Numbered from the stretch's first letter, positions 38,701 to 47,980 are shown. The stretch: DNA of 64,000 nt from Diplonema japonicum (GCA_964019335.1 OZ025684.1:1-64000); one strand, 5' to 3'. The notes: a model not told the origin generated them from the letters alone. Translations and numbers: made by a program.

Positions 38701-40853
38701 ACGTCCTTCTTGTCACTGAGCTCGACCTTCGCCAGAATATCGTCCACGTGCTCTTCGATCGTGTCCATCGGGATCCCCTTCACACGACCGTAGTAACGAA
38801 GGTGCTCCGCACATGTCATGTTGTCCCACAGGATGTTGTGCTGCGGGCACAACCCGATGTCGCGTCTCACCTCCCCGAGGTTGTGGGCGATGGAGTTCCC
38901 GTACACGCTGGCATCACCGGAAGTCACAGGAAGCATCCCCGTCAACATGTTGATGAGCGTCGTCTTCCCAGCCCCGTTGTGCCCCAGCAGTGCCAGAATC
39001 TGGCCCTCGTACAGCGACAGGTTCACGTTGTTCACCGCCACGTTCGTCGTCCCCTCGTTGTCGAACTCTTTCCGCAGGTTCGTTATCGAGATCCGCTTCT
39101 TCTCCAGCAGGGATGGGTCAGTGATGCTCTCAAGGTTCTTCTTGTCGAACACACCGTCCACCGCATCACCCGTGTCCAAATTCGTGAATTCCTTCTTCTG
39201 GAACCAGTACGAAGGCCAGCAGTAGTAGAAAAAAGGCTTCTTCGCACCCCACTCACTGGGAAGAACCTGATCCAGCCACACAGCCAGGAGAAGGTACAGG
39301 AAGGTGTCGATCCACATAAATCCGAGGGACAGGGAGTAGGAATACGAGCCATCAGTTGCGGTGCTCCAGGTCAAGGGGACCCCCTTCCCAGCAGCCTCGT
39401 ACACAAGCGTCACTGCCTGCCCGAAGGCATAAGTGTTGAAGAATGACAGGGTCACTTGCGTCGTTGTCGATGAGTTCGTGAGCACCAGCGAGGGAATAGC
39501 TGTCACAAGGTACACCATGGGGCTCACAAGACTCGCCAGAGAAGCCTTCGAGAAAAACACAGACATCATGATGCCAGCCGCCGCCAAGGACATGCAGTAG
39601 CTCCAGAACAGCATGAAGGTGATCCCAAATTCAGTATTGTCGAGAAAGGTCCAGCTCACCACAAGTGCAAGGAGGAGCCCTGTGATCGACATTTGCACTA
39701 TTGTTGTCATCACCCAAGACAGCTTGAAGGCCGTGGAGGACAGCCCCATGATGAGCATCGCCTCTCGGATCCGCGCCTCCTTCTCGCGAACAATGGAAGA
39801 CACAATCTGAGACAAAGGGAACAAAAATGCTAAAGTAAGAACAAGGGGGAGAAACGATCCAGCGTTTTTCAAGAAGCCGTTCGAATGGTACCCTTGCACA
39901 GGCATCGGGACGATGGCGGAGGGGGCCTCAGCCCCAGTGATGTTGGCATTGATGAGGCTCTGAAGGGTGAGGAAGCCACCACCAATGTACTGACGGTAAC
40001 TCTTGTCGTAGCCAATGTCTTCAGCGGTGTGAGCGGAGGTGTCAGGAACAGCTGTGTAGTTCATCCTGATGGTGTACTCAGTGAGACTATTCAAGACGAT
40101 AACAGCCCATATCTTGCTGGACCCCTCCCTTGACGATGCGTAGTCAGTCGCTGCTTTCTCACTCTCGAAACTCCTCTTCGTGTACTTGTAGGTGTGCGTG
40201 TTGGTCAAAAACCAATCGTCGAACCTCTCCACAAGGGCAGGCTCCCCCATGATGCTGATGTTCCCCCCAGTGCGCAGCGCGTTCGCAACATTCACACCAT
40301 TGTCATCTGTCCCAGGGAGATCCACAGTCTGTGCGAAGTTCCTCCACAGGGCCACAACGTCGAAGCTGGGAATCGTGGTGGAGTTGAAAACGTGGTACCA
40401 AGGGGAGAGGAGCTCCTCGAGGGCACCGTTGTCGTTGTTGTCGGGAACAGAAGAGTTCAGGCAGAGGTTCCCCAAGCAGTGCCACTCGGGAGGGGGATCG
40501 CTCGAATTAGGATCGCTCGAATTCACACAGAGGGCGTACCCCATGGGCCCAGTCTGCTCATCGAGACGGCACATCCATGGCTTGAAGTGCGCATCCACAT
40601 CGAAGTGGTTTTCAAGGTACTCTTGATTCTTGTAGTTGTCGGAGCCCGCTGCATAGTACGCAGGCACCAGCATCGTCATGAAGAGCACAGGAAGCAGAAT
40701 CTCAACGGTGGTACCCTTCCATGCTCGAATCTTTAAGCGAGCGTTCTTCTCCATCACGAAGTAAACCGCTGCCAGCACATTGGGCCTCTCGAACTCCCCA
40801 ACTCTGACGCCTGCATGCGTCGGGTTGAGGCGACTCGTTTCAGTCGCAAGCAT
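35757..40853 (-). CDS. ABCA-type full transporter, copy 2
   Basis: A paralogue of copy 1 with the same two-half plan and intact Walker A, signature and Walker B motifs in both ATPase domains. About 1698 residues from the ATG at 40853 (MLATETSR); upstream in-frame codons have no ATG. Copy-specific blocks include a longer extracellular segment with a duplicated NSSDP unit, WFQKKEFTNL before NBD1, ALILSDLFGSTSLKAID after the second half's first helix, and LPQQRDIGATTN. N-terminal residues differ completely from copies 1 and 3 up to the shared GVRVGEFERPNV. The coding strand upstream is pyrimidine-rich and ends CATCTCACAG nine bases before the ATG. A LINE stub sits about 120 bp upstream. Confidence 0.92.
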   Translation of the reverse strand: MLATETSRLNPTHAGVRVGEFERPNVLAAVYFVMEKNARLKIRAWKGTTVEILLPVLFMTMLVPAYYAAGSDNYKNQEYLENHFDVDAHFKPWMCRLDEQTGPMGYALCVNSSDPNSSDPPPEWHCLGNLCLNSSVPDNNDNGALEELLSPWYHVFNSTTIPSFDVVALWRNFAQTVDLPGTDDNGVNVANALRTGGNISIMGEPALVERFDDWFLTNTHTYKYTKRSFESEKAATDYASSREGSSKIWAVIVLNSLTEYTIRMNYTAVPDTSAHTAEDIGYDKSYRQYIGGGFLTLQSLINANITGAEAPSAIVPMPVQGYHSNGFLKNAGSFLPLVLTLAFLFPLSQIVSSIVREKEARIREAMLIMGLSSTAFKLSWVMTTIVQMSITGLLLALVVSWTFLDNTEFGITFMLFWSYCMSLAAAGIMMSVFFSKASLASLVSPMVYLVTAIPSLVLTNSSTTTQVTLSFFNTYAFGQAVTLVYEAAGKGVPLTWSTATDGSYSYSLSLGFMWIDTFLYLLLAVWLDQVLPSEWGAKKPFFYYCWPSYWFQKKEFTNLDTGDAVDGVFDKKNLESITDPSLLEKKRISITNLRKEFDNEGTTNVAVNNVNLSLYEGQILALLGHNGAGKTTLINMLTGMLPVTSGDASVYGNSIAHNLGEVRRDIGLCPQHNILWDNMTCAEHLRYYGRVKGIPMDTIEEHVDDILAKVELSDKKDVYSASLSGGMKRKLSVGIALMGGPRFIILDEPTAGMDVQARRAIWDLLKTVRAGRTILLTTHFMDEADLLGDSIAILHGGRVNCWGSSFFLKQKLGVGYNLTMELAPGASIDNITRTIKDQVGPLRKTGEQDVELLSSAGSELAYRVPMWGLPNFAHLFEQLESAGQQLGVKTFGMSVTTLEEIFIKIAHDHEAEDDHHQEQQQHASGQEVKHLEGIDMDPADRMQDKVLYMSQWHGLLRKRLQYSKRDRCTVCFQLILPVVVVMYALILSDLFGSTSLKAIDLFKYSEDSIFPVAPVGSPFAVSNMIEGVSPRPDTFDNPANMSNWLLHRSNEDDRCWQALIQPAADFSSPMTLFHNTSSMHSLPIAMNGFASEQYRQQHGSTEGIKLVNNPLPYSAYHEDQTETISATITAMFIMLPFCFIPANYVAFLVKERVSKSKHVQVVSGVKLSAYWLSNFCWDLTSFTVSSTLAIIVFLMFGRDEYVGSGEAFFATLLLFFFYGVTAIFASYLASFYFLSATTGQNTVLLGNYFSGFALVITVSILEIISSTKDVAKALRFVFRVIPSFCLGDGILALAQLPQQRDIGATTNTPLSMDVVGWDILFLCLMFPVFAVLAMAHDFPQIWYILRLRKPPGPDSDIAMEMRAAEEDEDVAAERSAVLQGRAGDVVKVQQLRKVYPSVPPKVAVKDVTFGVKTDEIFAFLGTNGAGKTTTIEVLAGNFLPTSGCASIKGYDVVMEAAEAKRELGYCPQFDALLDLLTPLEHISLYAALRGVPMGMREEMTEGLIRVLGLQDHRNTVCKRLSGGNKRKTSIAISLIGGPSCILLDEPTAGMDPVARRGMWTALQSIGKGRCVVLTTHHLEEVEALAHRTAIMVDGRLQCLGSLSHLKHKFGGAYEVEVKVTPSKEEEVVRFFETSFPNSTLVEQTNHRLTYQLTAGQKLSQMFSTIQKARDPLKIIDYSISETSLEQVFIAICKKSLAE

Positions 40854-40862
40854 TTGTTTAAG

Positions 40863-40905
40863 CTGTGAGATGTGAAAACAAACGAAGATGCGGGAAATAA
40901 AACTA
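40863..40905 (-). promoter_or_regulatory. Candidate splice acceptor, ABCA copy 2
   Basis: The coding strand is TTTCCCGCATCTTCG, then TTTGTTTTCACATCTCACAG, with the AG at 40863-40864. The ATG follows nine bases later. Confidence 0.45.
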
Positions 40906-40971
40906 AAAGACAAACTATTCTAACCCTTGAAAGACCAGAGCTGATTTATCAGACTTTGAAAAAAATATATA

Positions 40972-41130
40972 TATGAGTTAAAAGAGGTCTTTGTGAGACG
41001 CCCCCTTGTTCTCATCCACTACCTGCACCTATCCCTTTTCAGCAGCGGTTTTTTCTTCCTCGGTGGTCGTGCCGGCCTCCTCCCCCAGCTTGCTACTTTT
41101 TCCCTTCTTTCTCTTGCCTTTGTTCCACAC
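40972..41130 (-). mobile_element. Extreme 5'-truncated LINE stub (3' end only)
   Basis: About 150 bp closely matching the 3' ends of the LINE copies at 52.6 and 58.0 kb. The plus strand shares TATATGAGTTAAA, GTCTTTGTGAGACGCCCCC, CAGCAGCGGTTT and CCTCGGTGGTCGTGCCGG. Homology ends near 41120-41130. The stub encodes only the C-terminal residues of ORF2. Its terminus next to a TATATAT/A-rich stretch matches the other two copies. It lies between ABCA copies 2 and 3. Confidence 0.88.
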
Positions 41131-42467
41131 CTTCTTCTTCTTAAAAGAAAAAGAAAAATACAATATCTTGTATTGGCTCCGAGTGCGACTTGTTGTCCTC
41201 GCTATTTGTGCTTCAAATTAATAAACGAGTCTGACTGCCTTTCGATAACTTATCTTGAAGAGGATGGGGGATTGCAATTATTCTCCGTTGCCTAACACCA
41301 GTGTTGCTTGTCGCAGAGATGGTTTGTTTAGAGGAGAAGAGTGGTCCGTGCCCTCCGTGCCCTTCGAAGACGTGCTGCCGCCGTTCTAGAAACGCAGCTC
41401 TCTGATCTGCGGTGCCTTTTCATCTTTTATTAAATCAGGCACATCCTGCTGGCTTGCCACATCTCTCTAGAGGTGTGCCTTAAGTAAAGCTGTAAAGCGC
41501 GCACGACAGTGGAGGGAATGGTCGTGCGGCTGTCATCCCGGCTAGTCCCCCAAGCACATAATTGCTTTTTTTGAAGACACTTTGAAAGAAAAATAGTTAT
41601 GATATACACTTAAGAAATACCGGGGGGGAAAAGAATAATGAAGGGAGGAAAGGGGGAACCAGGAAAAAATAAATAAATGGGAAGGGGAAGTAAGGGATCT
41701 ATCACAACCTACACGACAGAAGAAAGAAAAAAGAAAATCTTATGGACATAAAGGAATTTCATGCTAATATTTCCTTGTTGTTTCTTTCTCATCACAGTTA
41801 TCTTTCGGCTTGCAAAATTAAAATGGAAAGGAGAAAAAGCAGAAAAGAAACAAAATTGCAAACCTAACAAAAAAAGATAGGGAAGGGGGAAAGGAGGTAG
41901 AATGGAAGCCAGGGAACATGTTAAAAGCTTGTATTAATAAGTTAGGAGATTAATCCGCCCACGCATCAAGAGAATACCTCGCCGTTAACCAGTTTATTCT
42001 GTATTCCTCTTCTTGTCTGCAGTACAGTTATCTCCGTAAATCGTAATGAATCATAAAAATTGCTAAAGTTATAAGGTTAGGACGCGTTCACAGATTGAAA
42101 CAACTGCAATGCCTTCTTCAAGCTTTGGCTGTCCAAAAGGAAGCACAAGAATCAGATCTCTTTTATCCATTTGGAACGGCTGCCATGCTCGAAAGAAAAT
42201 TTGGGTGTGCGGGTTGGTGCTCACCGTTTAGGGAGAAATTCACTTTAAGAAAGAAAATTAATCATTTTTTCCTTTTCTTTTTTCATTTCTTTCTTTTTGT
42301 AGTTGTATGCTAAGAACAAGAAATTGGGGAAGGGGGGGAGAGAGTAGAGAGGTAAATATTTATTTTTGTTTTCCCTTTTTCTTTTTTCTCGTTTACTTTT
42401 AATTCTACTGAAACGAGATGGTAGAAAAGAGTTCAGTTGCCGTTACAATTGACTTAGTAGGACTGAT
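41131..42467. other. Spacer between the LINE stub and ABCA copy 3
   Basis: About 1.3 kb, AT- and purine-rich, with no recognisable gene. Small ORFs here show no domain. It would contain the 3' UTR of ABCA copy 3. Confidence 0.55.
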
Positions 42468-45400
42468 CTAGGCGGCATTGCTCTTCTTGCAGATTGCGAT
42501 GAAGACCTGTTCGAGGGAAGTCTCGCTGATGGAGTAGTCGATGATCTTGAGGGGGTCGCGCGCCTTCTGGATCGTGGAGAACATCTGCGACAGCTTCTGC
42601 CCTGCGGTGAGCTGGTAGGTGAGACGGTGGTTGGTCTGTTCCACCAGAGTCGAGTTCGGGAAGCTCGTTTCGAAAAACCTCACCACCTCTTCCTCCTTCG
42701 ACGGGGTCACCTTCACCTCCACCTCGTAGGCCCCTCCGAACTTGTGCTTCAGGTGGGAGAGGGATCCGAGGCACTGGAGCCTCCCGTCTACCATGATCGC
42801 CGTGCGGTGGGCCAGGGCCTCTACCTCCTCCAAGTGGTGGGTCGTGAGGACCACGCACCTCCCCTTCCCGATAGACTGAAGCGCTGTCCACATTCCTCTC
42901 CTCGCCACAGGGTCCATCCCGGCGGTGGGCTCGTCCAGCAGGATGCACGACGGGCCCCCGATCAGGGAGATCGCGATGCTCGTCTTCCGCTTGTTGCCCC
43001 CGGACAGCCTCTTGCACACCGTGTTCCTGTGGTCCTGAAGCCCCAGCACCCTGATCAGCCCTTCCGTCATCTCCTCTCGCATTCCCATCGGGACCCCACG
43101 CAACGCGGCGTACAGCGAGATGTGCTCCAACGGCGTCAGCAGGTCCAGCAGAGCGTCGAACTGCGGGCAGTACCCAAGCTCCCTCTTCGCCTCAGCCGCT
43201 TCCATCACCACGTCGTAGCCCTTGATGGAGGCACACCCGGAGGTCGGGAGGAAGTTCCCGGCCAAGACCTCGATCGTGGTCGTCTTCCCCGCCCCGTTCG
43301 TCCCCAGGAAAGCAAAGATCTCGTCCGTCTTCACCCCGAAAGTCACGTCCTTCACCGCCACCTTCGGAGGAACAGACGGGTACACCTTTCGAAGCTGCTG
43401 CACCTTCACCACATCCCCCGCCCTCCCCTGAAGCACTGCGCTCCTCTCGGCCGCAACGTCCTCGTCCTCCTCCGCAGCCCGCATCTCCATCGCGATGTCG
43501 CTGTCGGGACCGGGGGGCTTCCTCAGGCGGAGGATGTACCAGATCTGAGGGAAGTCGTGGGCCATCGCAAGCACTGCGAACACTGGGAACATCAAACACA
43601 GGAACAAGATGTCCCACCCAACCACATCCATCGACAAGGGGGTGTTTGTGGTTGCGCCAGTCTTTTGCTTGCTTGGTAAGTTCGAAAGAGCCAAGATCCC
43701 ATCACCCAAGCAGAAGGAGGGGATCACACGGAACACGAAACGGAGGGCCTTCGCCACATCTTTTGTTGACGAGATGATTTCCAAAATGCTAACAGTAATG
43801 ACGAGGGCGAACCCAGAGAAGTAGTTTCCAAGAAGAACAGTGTTCTGGCCGGTGGTTGCACTCGAGAAGTAGAATGATGCCAAATACGAAGCAAAGATGG
43901 CAGTCACACCGTAGAAGAAGAACAGCAACAGCGTAGCGAAGAAGGCCTCGCCGCTCCCCACGTACTCGTCACGCCCGAACATGAGGAAGATGAGGATGGC
44001 AAGAGTGGAGCTCACAGTGAAGGAAACCAGGTCCCAGCAGAAGTTGGACAGCCAGTAGGCACTGAGCTTCACACCAGAAACAACCTGAACGTGCTTCGAT
44101 TTGCTCACACGCTCCTTCACCAAGAATGCTACGTAGTTCGCAGGAATGAAACAGAAGGGAAGCATGATGAAGACCGCTGTTAGTGTAGCCTTTATACCTG
44201 CAGATTGATCTTCGTGATAGGCACTGTACGGCAGGGGATTGTTCACAAGCTTGATACCCTCCGTGCTTCCGTGCTGCTGCCTGTACTGCTCCGAGGCGAA
44301 GCCGTTCATGGCAATGGGAAGGCTGTGCATGCTGCTTGTGTTGTGGAACAGTGTCATCGGGGAAGAGAAGTCCGCAGCCGGCTGGAACAGTGCCTGCCAG
44401 CACCTTTCATCCTCATTAGATCGGTGCAGGAGCCAGTTGCTCATGTTCGCAGGATTGTCAAATGTATCAGGCCTGGGGCTCACTCCTTCGATCATGTTGC
44501 TCACAGCAAAAGGGCTGCCCACAGGTGCCACAGGGAAGATTGAATCCTCACTGTACTTGAAGAGGTCGATCGCCTTCAAAGAGGTGCTTCCTATCAAACC
44601 GTCTAAAAGTAAAGCGTACATCACAACCACAACAGGAAGGATAAGCTGGAAGCAGACTGTGCACCTGTCACGCTTGCTGTACTGAAGCCTCTTCCTCAAC
44701 AACCCGTGCCATTGAGACATGTACAGAACCTTGTCCTGCATCCTGTCCGCCGGGTCCATGTCGATCCCCTCGAGATGTTTCACTTCTTGTCCCGATGCAT
44801 GCTGCTGCTGTTCCTGATGATGGTCGTCCTCAGCCTCGTGGTCGTGTGCAATCTTGATGAAGATCTCTTCCAAGGTGGTCACGCTCATCCCGAAGGTCTT
44901 CACCCCGAGCTGCTGCCCGGCCGACTCCAGCTGTTCGAACAGGTGCGCGAAGTTTGGAAGCCCCCACATCGGGACCCTGTATGCAAGCTCCGAACCAGCC
45001 GACGAAAGAAGTTCCACATCCTGTTCGCCGGTCTTCCTCAGGGGGCCCACCTGGTCCTTGATGGTGCGCGTGATGTTGTCGATGCTCGCCCCTGGTGCCA
45101 GCTCCATCGTGAGGTTGTAGCCGACACCAAGTTTCTGCTTCAGGAAGAATGACGATCCCCAGCAGTTCACACGCCCGCCGTGCAGGATCGCGATCGAGTC
45201 ACCCAGCAGGTCCGCCTCGTCCATGAAGTGTGTCGTCAGCAAGATGGTCCGTCCAGCCCTCACAGTCTTCAGAAGGTCCCAGATCGCACGCCTCGCCTGC
45301 ACATCCATCCCAGCTGTTGGTTCGTCCAAGATGATGAACCTCGGTCCCCCCATCAGAGCGATCCCTACGCTGAGCTTTCGCTTCATCCCACCAGACAACG

Positions 45401-47507
45401 ATGCCGAGTAAACGTCCTTCTTGTCACTGAGCTCGACCTTCGCCAGAATATCGTCCACGTGCTCTTCGATCGTGTCCATCGGGATCCCCTTCACACGACC
45501 GTAGTAACGAAGGTGCTCCGCACATGTCATGTTGTCCCACAGGATGTTGTGCTGCGGGCACAACCCGATGTCGCGTCTCACCTCCCCGAGGTTGTGGGCG
45601 ATGGAGTTCCCGTACACGCTGGCATCACCGGAAGTCACAGGAAGCATCCCCGTCAACATGTTGATGAGCGTCGTCTTCCCAGCCCCGTTGTGCCCCAGCA
45701 GTGCCAGAATCTGGCCCTCGTACAGCGACAGGTTCACGTTGTTCACCGCCACGTTCGTCGTCCCCTCGTTGTCGAACTCTTTCCGCAGGTTCGTTATCGA
45801 GATCCGCTTCTTCTCCAGCAGGGATGGGTCAGTGATGCTCTCAAGGTTCTTCTTGTCGAACACACCGTCAGCAGCATCCTCTATTTCCAGGTTCTCGAAG
45901 CTTATTGTCTTGAACCAGTACGAAGGCCAGCAGTAGTAACACCAAGGCTTCTTCGCACCCCACTCACTGGGAAGAACTTGGTCCAGCCACACAGCCAGGA
46001 GGAGGTACAGGAAGGTGTCGATCCACATAAATCCGAGGGACAGGGAGAAAGAATACGAGCCATCAGTTGCGGTGCTCCAGGTCAAGGGGACCCCCTTCCC
46101 AGCAGCCTCGTACACAAGCGTCACTGCTTGCCCGAAGGCATAAGTGTTGAAGAATGACAGGGTCACTTGCGTCGTTGTCGATGAGTTCGTGAGCACCAGC
46201 GAGGGAATAGCTGTCACAAGGTACACCATGGGGCTCACAAGACTCGCCAGAGAAGCCTTCGAGAAAAACACAGACAACATGATGCCAGCTGCCGCCAAGG
46301 ACATGCAGTAGCTCCAGAACAGCATGAAGATGATCCCAAAGTTTGTCCCGCTCAAGTAAGTTGTTCCCACCACAATTGCAAGGAGGAGCCCTGTGATCGA
46401 CAGTTGCAAAACAGTTGTCATCACCCAAGACAGCTTGAAGGCCGTGGAGGACAGCCCCATGATGAGCATCGCCTCTCGGATCCGCGCCTCCTTCTCGCGA
46501 ACAATGGAAGAAACCATTTGAGACAAAGGGAACAGGAAGGCCATTGTGAGCAAAAGGGGGAGAAATGACCCGACGCTTTTCAAGAAGCCGTTCGAATGGT
46601 ACCCTTGCACAGGCATCGGGACGATGGCGGAGGGGACCTCAGCCCCAGTGATGTTGGCATTGATGAGGCTCTGAAGGGTGAGGAAGCCACCACCAATATA
46701 CTGACGGTAGGTCGTGTCGTAGCCAATGTCTTCAGCGGTGGAAGTCGCGGTGTCAGGAACAGCTGTGTAGTTCATCCTGATGGTGTACTCAGTGAGATTG
46801 TTGAAGACGATAACAGCCCATATCTTGCTGGACCCCTCCTTTGACGATGCGTAGTCAGTCGCCGCTTTCTCACTCTTGAAACTCCTCTTCGTGTACTTGT
46901 AGGTGTGCGTGTTGGTCAAAAACCAATCGTCGAACCTCTCCACAAGGGCAGGCTCCCCCATGATGCTGATGTTCCCCCCAGTGCGCAGCGCGTTCGCAAC
47001 GTTCACTCCTTCGTCATCTGTCCCAGGGAGATCCACAGTCTGTGCGAAGTTCCTCCACAGGGCCACAACGTCGAAGCTGGGAATCGTGGTGGAGTTGCGA
47101 ATGTCGTACCAAGGGGAGAGGAGCTCCTCGAGGGCACCGTTGTCGTTGTTGTCGGGAACAGAAGAGTTCAGGCACAGATTCCCCAAGCAGTGCCACTCGG
47201 GAGGGGTGTCCGTACAGGTGGCGTACCCCATGGGCTCAGCCTGACCGTCGAGACGGCACATCCATGGCTTGAAGTGCGCATCCACATCGAAGTGGTTCTC
47301 GAGGTACTCCAAGTCCTTGTAGTTGTCGGAGCCCGCTGCATAGTACGCAGGCAACAGCATTACCATGAAGAGCACAGGAAGCAGAATCTCCAACAGTGTA
47401 CCCTTCCACGATCGCAGCTTCAACCGCACGTTCTTCTCCATCACGAAGTAAACCGCTGCCAGCACATTGGGCCTCTCGAACTCCCCAACCCTGACGCCGC
47501 CGAGCAT
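42468..47507 (-). CDS. ABCA-type full transporter, copy 3
   Basis: The third paralogue, about 1679 residues from the first in-frame ATG at 47507 (MLGGVRVG). Unlike copy 1, it has no ATG before LTPML; the equivalent upstream codons read T-K-A-N-P-L, so translation starts eight codons later than in copy 1 unless a non-ATG start or a leader supplies one. NBD motifs are the same as in copies 1 and 2. Its variable blocks are a mosaic: CYYCWPSYWFK and SGTNFGI as in copy 1, GSTSLKAIDLFKYSED and EQYRQQHGS as in copy 2, and some private (KTISFENLEIEDAADG, LSNLPSKQKTG). Upstream on the coding strand CTCTAACCTCCC ends at CCACACAG (AG at 47551-47552). Confidence 0.9.
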   Translation of the reverse strand: MLGGVRVGEFERPNVLAAVYFVMEKNVRLKLRSWKGTLLEILLPVLFMVMLLPAYYAAGSDNYKDLEYLENHFDVDAHFKPWMCRLDGQAEPMGYATCTDTPPEWHCLGNLCLNSSVPDNNDNGALEELLSPWYDIRNSTTIPSFDVVALWRNFAQTVDLPGTDDEGVNVANALRTGGNISIMGEPALVERFDDWFLTNTHTYKYTKRSFKSEKAATDYASSKEGSSKIWAVIVFNNLTEYTIRMNYTAVPDTATSTAEDIGYDTTYRQYIGGGFLTLQSLINANITGAEVPSAIVPMPVQGYHSNGFLKSVGSFLPLLLTMAFLFPLSQMVSSIVREKEARIREAMLIMGLSSTAFKLSWVMTTVLQLSITGLLLAIVVGTTYLSGTNFGIIFMLFWSYCMSLAAAGIMLSVFFSKASLASLVSPMVYLVTAIPSLVLTNSSTTTQVTLSFFNTYAFGQAVTLVYEAAGKGVPLTWSTATDGSYSFSLSLGFMWIDTFLYLLLAVWLDQVLPSEWGAKKPWCYYCWPSYWFKTISFENLEIEDAADGVFDKKNLESITDPSLLEKKRISITNLRKEFDNEGTTNVAVNNVNLSLYEGQILALLGHNGAGKTTLINMLTGMLPVTSGDASVYGNSIAHNLGEVRRDIGLCPQHNILWDNMTCAEHLRYYGRVKGIPMDTIEEHVDDILAKVELSDKKDVYSASLSGGMKRKLSVGIALMGGPRFIILDEPTAGMDVQARRAIWDLLKTVRAGRTILLTTHFMDEADLLGDSIAILHGGRVNCWGSSFFLKQKLGVGYNLTMELAPGASIDNITRTIKDQVGPLRKTGEQDVELLSSAGSELAYRVPMWGLPNFAHLFEQLESAGQQLGVKTFGMSVTTLEEIFIKIAHDHEAEDDHHQEQQQHASGQEVKHLEGIDMDPADRMQDKVLYMSQWHGLLRKRLQYSKRDRCTVCFQLILPVVVVMYALLLDGLIGSTSLKAIDLFKYSEDSIFPVAPVGSPFAVSNMIEGVSPRPDTFDNPANMSNWLLHRSNEDERCWQALFQPAADFSSPMTLFHNTSSMHSLPIAMNGFASEQYRQQHGSTEGIKLVNNPLPYSAYHEDQSAGIKATLTAVFIMLPFCFIPANYVAFLVKERVSKSKHVQVVSGVKLSAYWLSNFCWDLVSFTVSSTLAILIFLMFGRDEYVGSGEAFFATLLLFFFYGVTAIFASYLASFYFSSATTGQNTVLLGNYFSGFALVITVSILEIISSTKDVAKALRFVFRVIPSFCLGDGILALSNLPSKQKTGATTNTPLSMDVVGWDILFLCLMFPVFAVLAMAHDFPQIWYILRLRKPPGPDSDIAMEMRAAEEDEDVAAERSAVLQGRAGDVVKVQQLRKVYPSVPPKVAVKDVTFGVKTDEIFAFLGTNGAGKTTTIEVLAGNFLPTSGCASIKGYDVVMEAAEAKRELGYCPQFDALLDLLTPLEHISLYAALRGVPMGMREEMTEGLIRVLGLQDHRNTVCKRLSGGNKRKTSIAISLIGGPSCILLDEPTAGMDPVARRGMWTALQSIGKGRCVVLTTHHLEEVEALAHRTAIMVDGRLQCLGSLSHLKHKFGGAYEVEVKVTPSKEEEVVRFFETSFPNSTLVEQTNHRLTYQLTAGQKLSQMFSTIQKARDPLKIIDYSISETSLEQVFIAICKKSNAA

Positions 47508-47550
47508 CGGGGTCAATGGATTCGCTTTGGTCGAAATTTTAATGTTTTAA

Positions 47551-47580
47551 CTGTGTGGAATGGTGGGAGGTTAGAGACTT
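47551..47580 (-). promoter_or_regulatory. Candidate splice acceptor, ABCA copy 3
   Basis: The coding strand has CTCTAACCTCCC (a possible branch site inside a pyrimidine tract), then ACCATTCCACACAG, with the AG at 47551-47552. The first ATG is 43 bases further on. Confidence 0.45.
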
Positions 47581-47666
47581 GTTCTACTATATAATAAGGT
47601 TTCAGAGAAGGAGCGCAGCACGAACTGTAAAGATCGTGCTGGATAATAATATTGATACATGGGGTG

Positions 47667-47980
47667 TCACCTGTTTACCTCGCGAAGCGCTTTAATAGAC
47701 TTAACAGCGTCGGTGGGGTTGATGTTCTACGAGCAGGTGCAGCAGTAGCAAGGCATACCTGTATCTTCCTCCATGTCTCCTTGCTGATCGTCACTGTCAC
47801 GGTATCGTCGTCGTTGGCCTCCATCGTGTCAAGCTCGCTACGCAGCACGTTGATCGCAGCGCCTCTCGTAGGGGGTGTCTGCAGTAATATAGCATGAACG
47901 AGTTTGTCAAGAAGCTCAGGTGCACCTATAGACTGCAAGTAGGCTGCCTTTTCGGCAGAAGCAGTTTCCCTTTCAGGCAT
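47667..47980 (-). CDS. Small RIIa/DPY-30-like dimerisation protein (one 32-nt intron)
   Basis: Exon 1 (47980-47759) encodes 74 residues. The segment AAYLQSIGAPELLDKLVHAILL, followed by PP-RGAAINVLRSEL, resembles the RIIa/DPY-30 docking-and-dimerisation fold (YL---GIPELLE-LL-ELL-H-P), common in flagellar and cAMP-signalling scaffold proteins. A 32-nt intron is predicted at 47727-47758. Splicing replaces an unlikely Ala/Pro/Thr/Leu-rich tail with NINPTDAVKSIKALREVNR and a TGA at 47667-47669, for a 93-residue protein. Unspliced, the frame ends at 47675. Exon 2 looks like normal amphipathic protein sequence, which favours splicing. The role as a flagellar or kinase-anchoring adaptor is inferred. 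Confidence 0.6.
47727..47758 (-). other. Predicted 32-nt intron
   Basis: It begins GTATGC after a CAG codon, exactly as in the 34-nt intron at 19849-19882, and ends CTCGTAG. It is phase 0, and the downstream frame stays open to a TGA. Unlike the first intron, it does not create a stop if retained, so support rests on the shared 5' site and the more protein-like exon 2. Confidence 0.55.

Noticed and set aside
47508-47516. Start of ABCA copy 3 at the TTG at 47516
   Set aside because: It is a TTG codon; the first ATG in frame is 47507. Similar non-ATG extensions were dropped for ABCA copy 2, the LRR gene, the AVT transporter and LINE ORF1.
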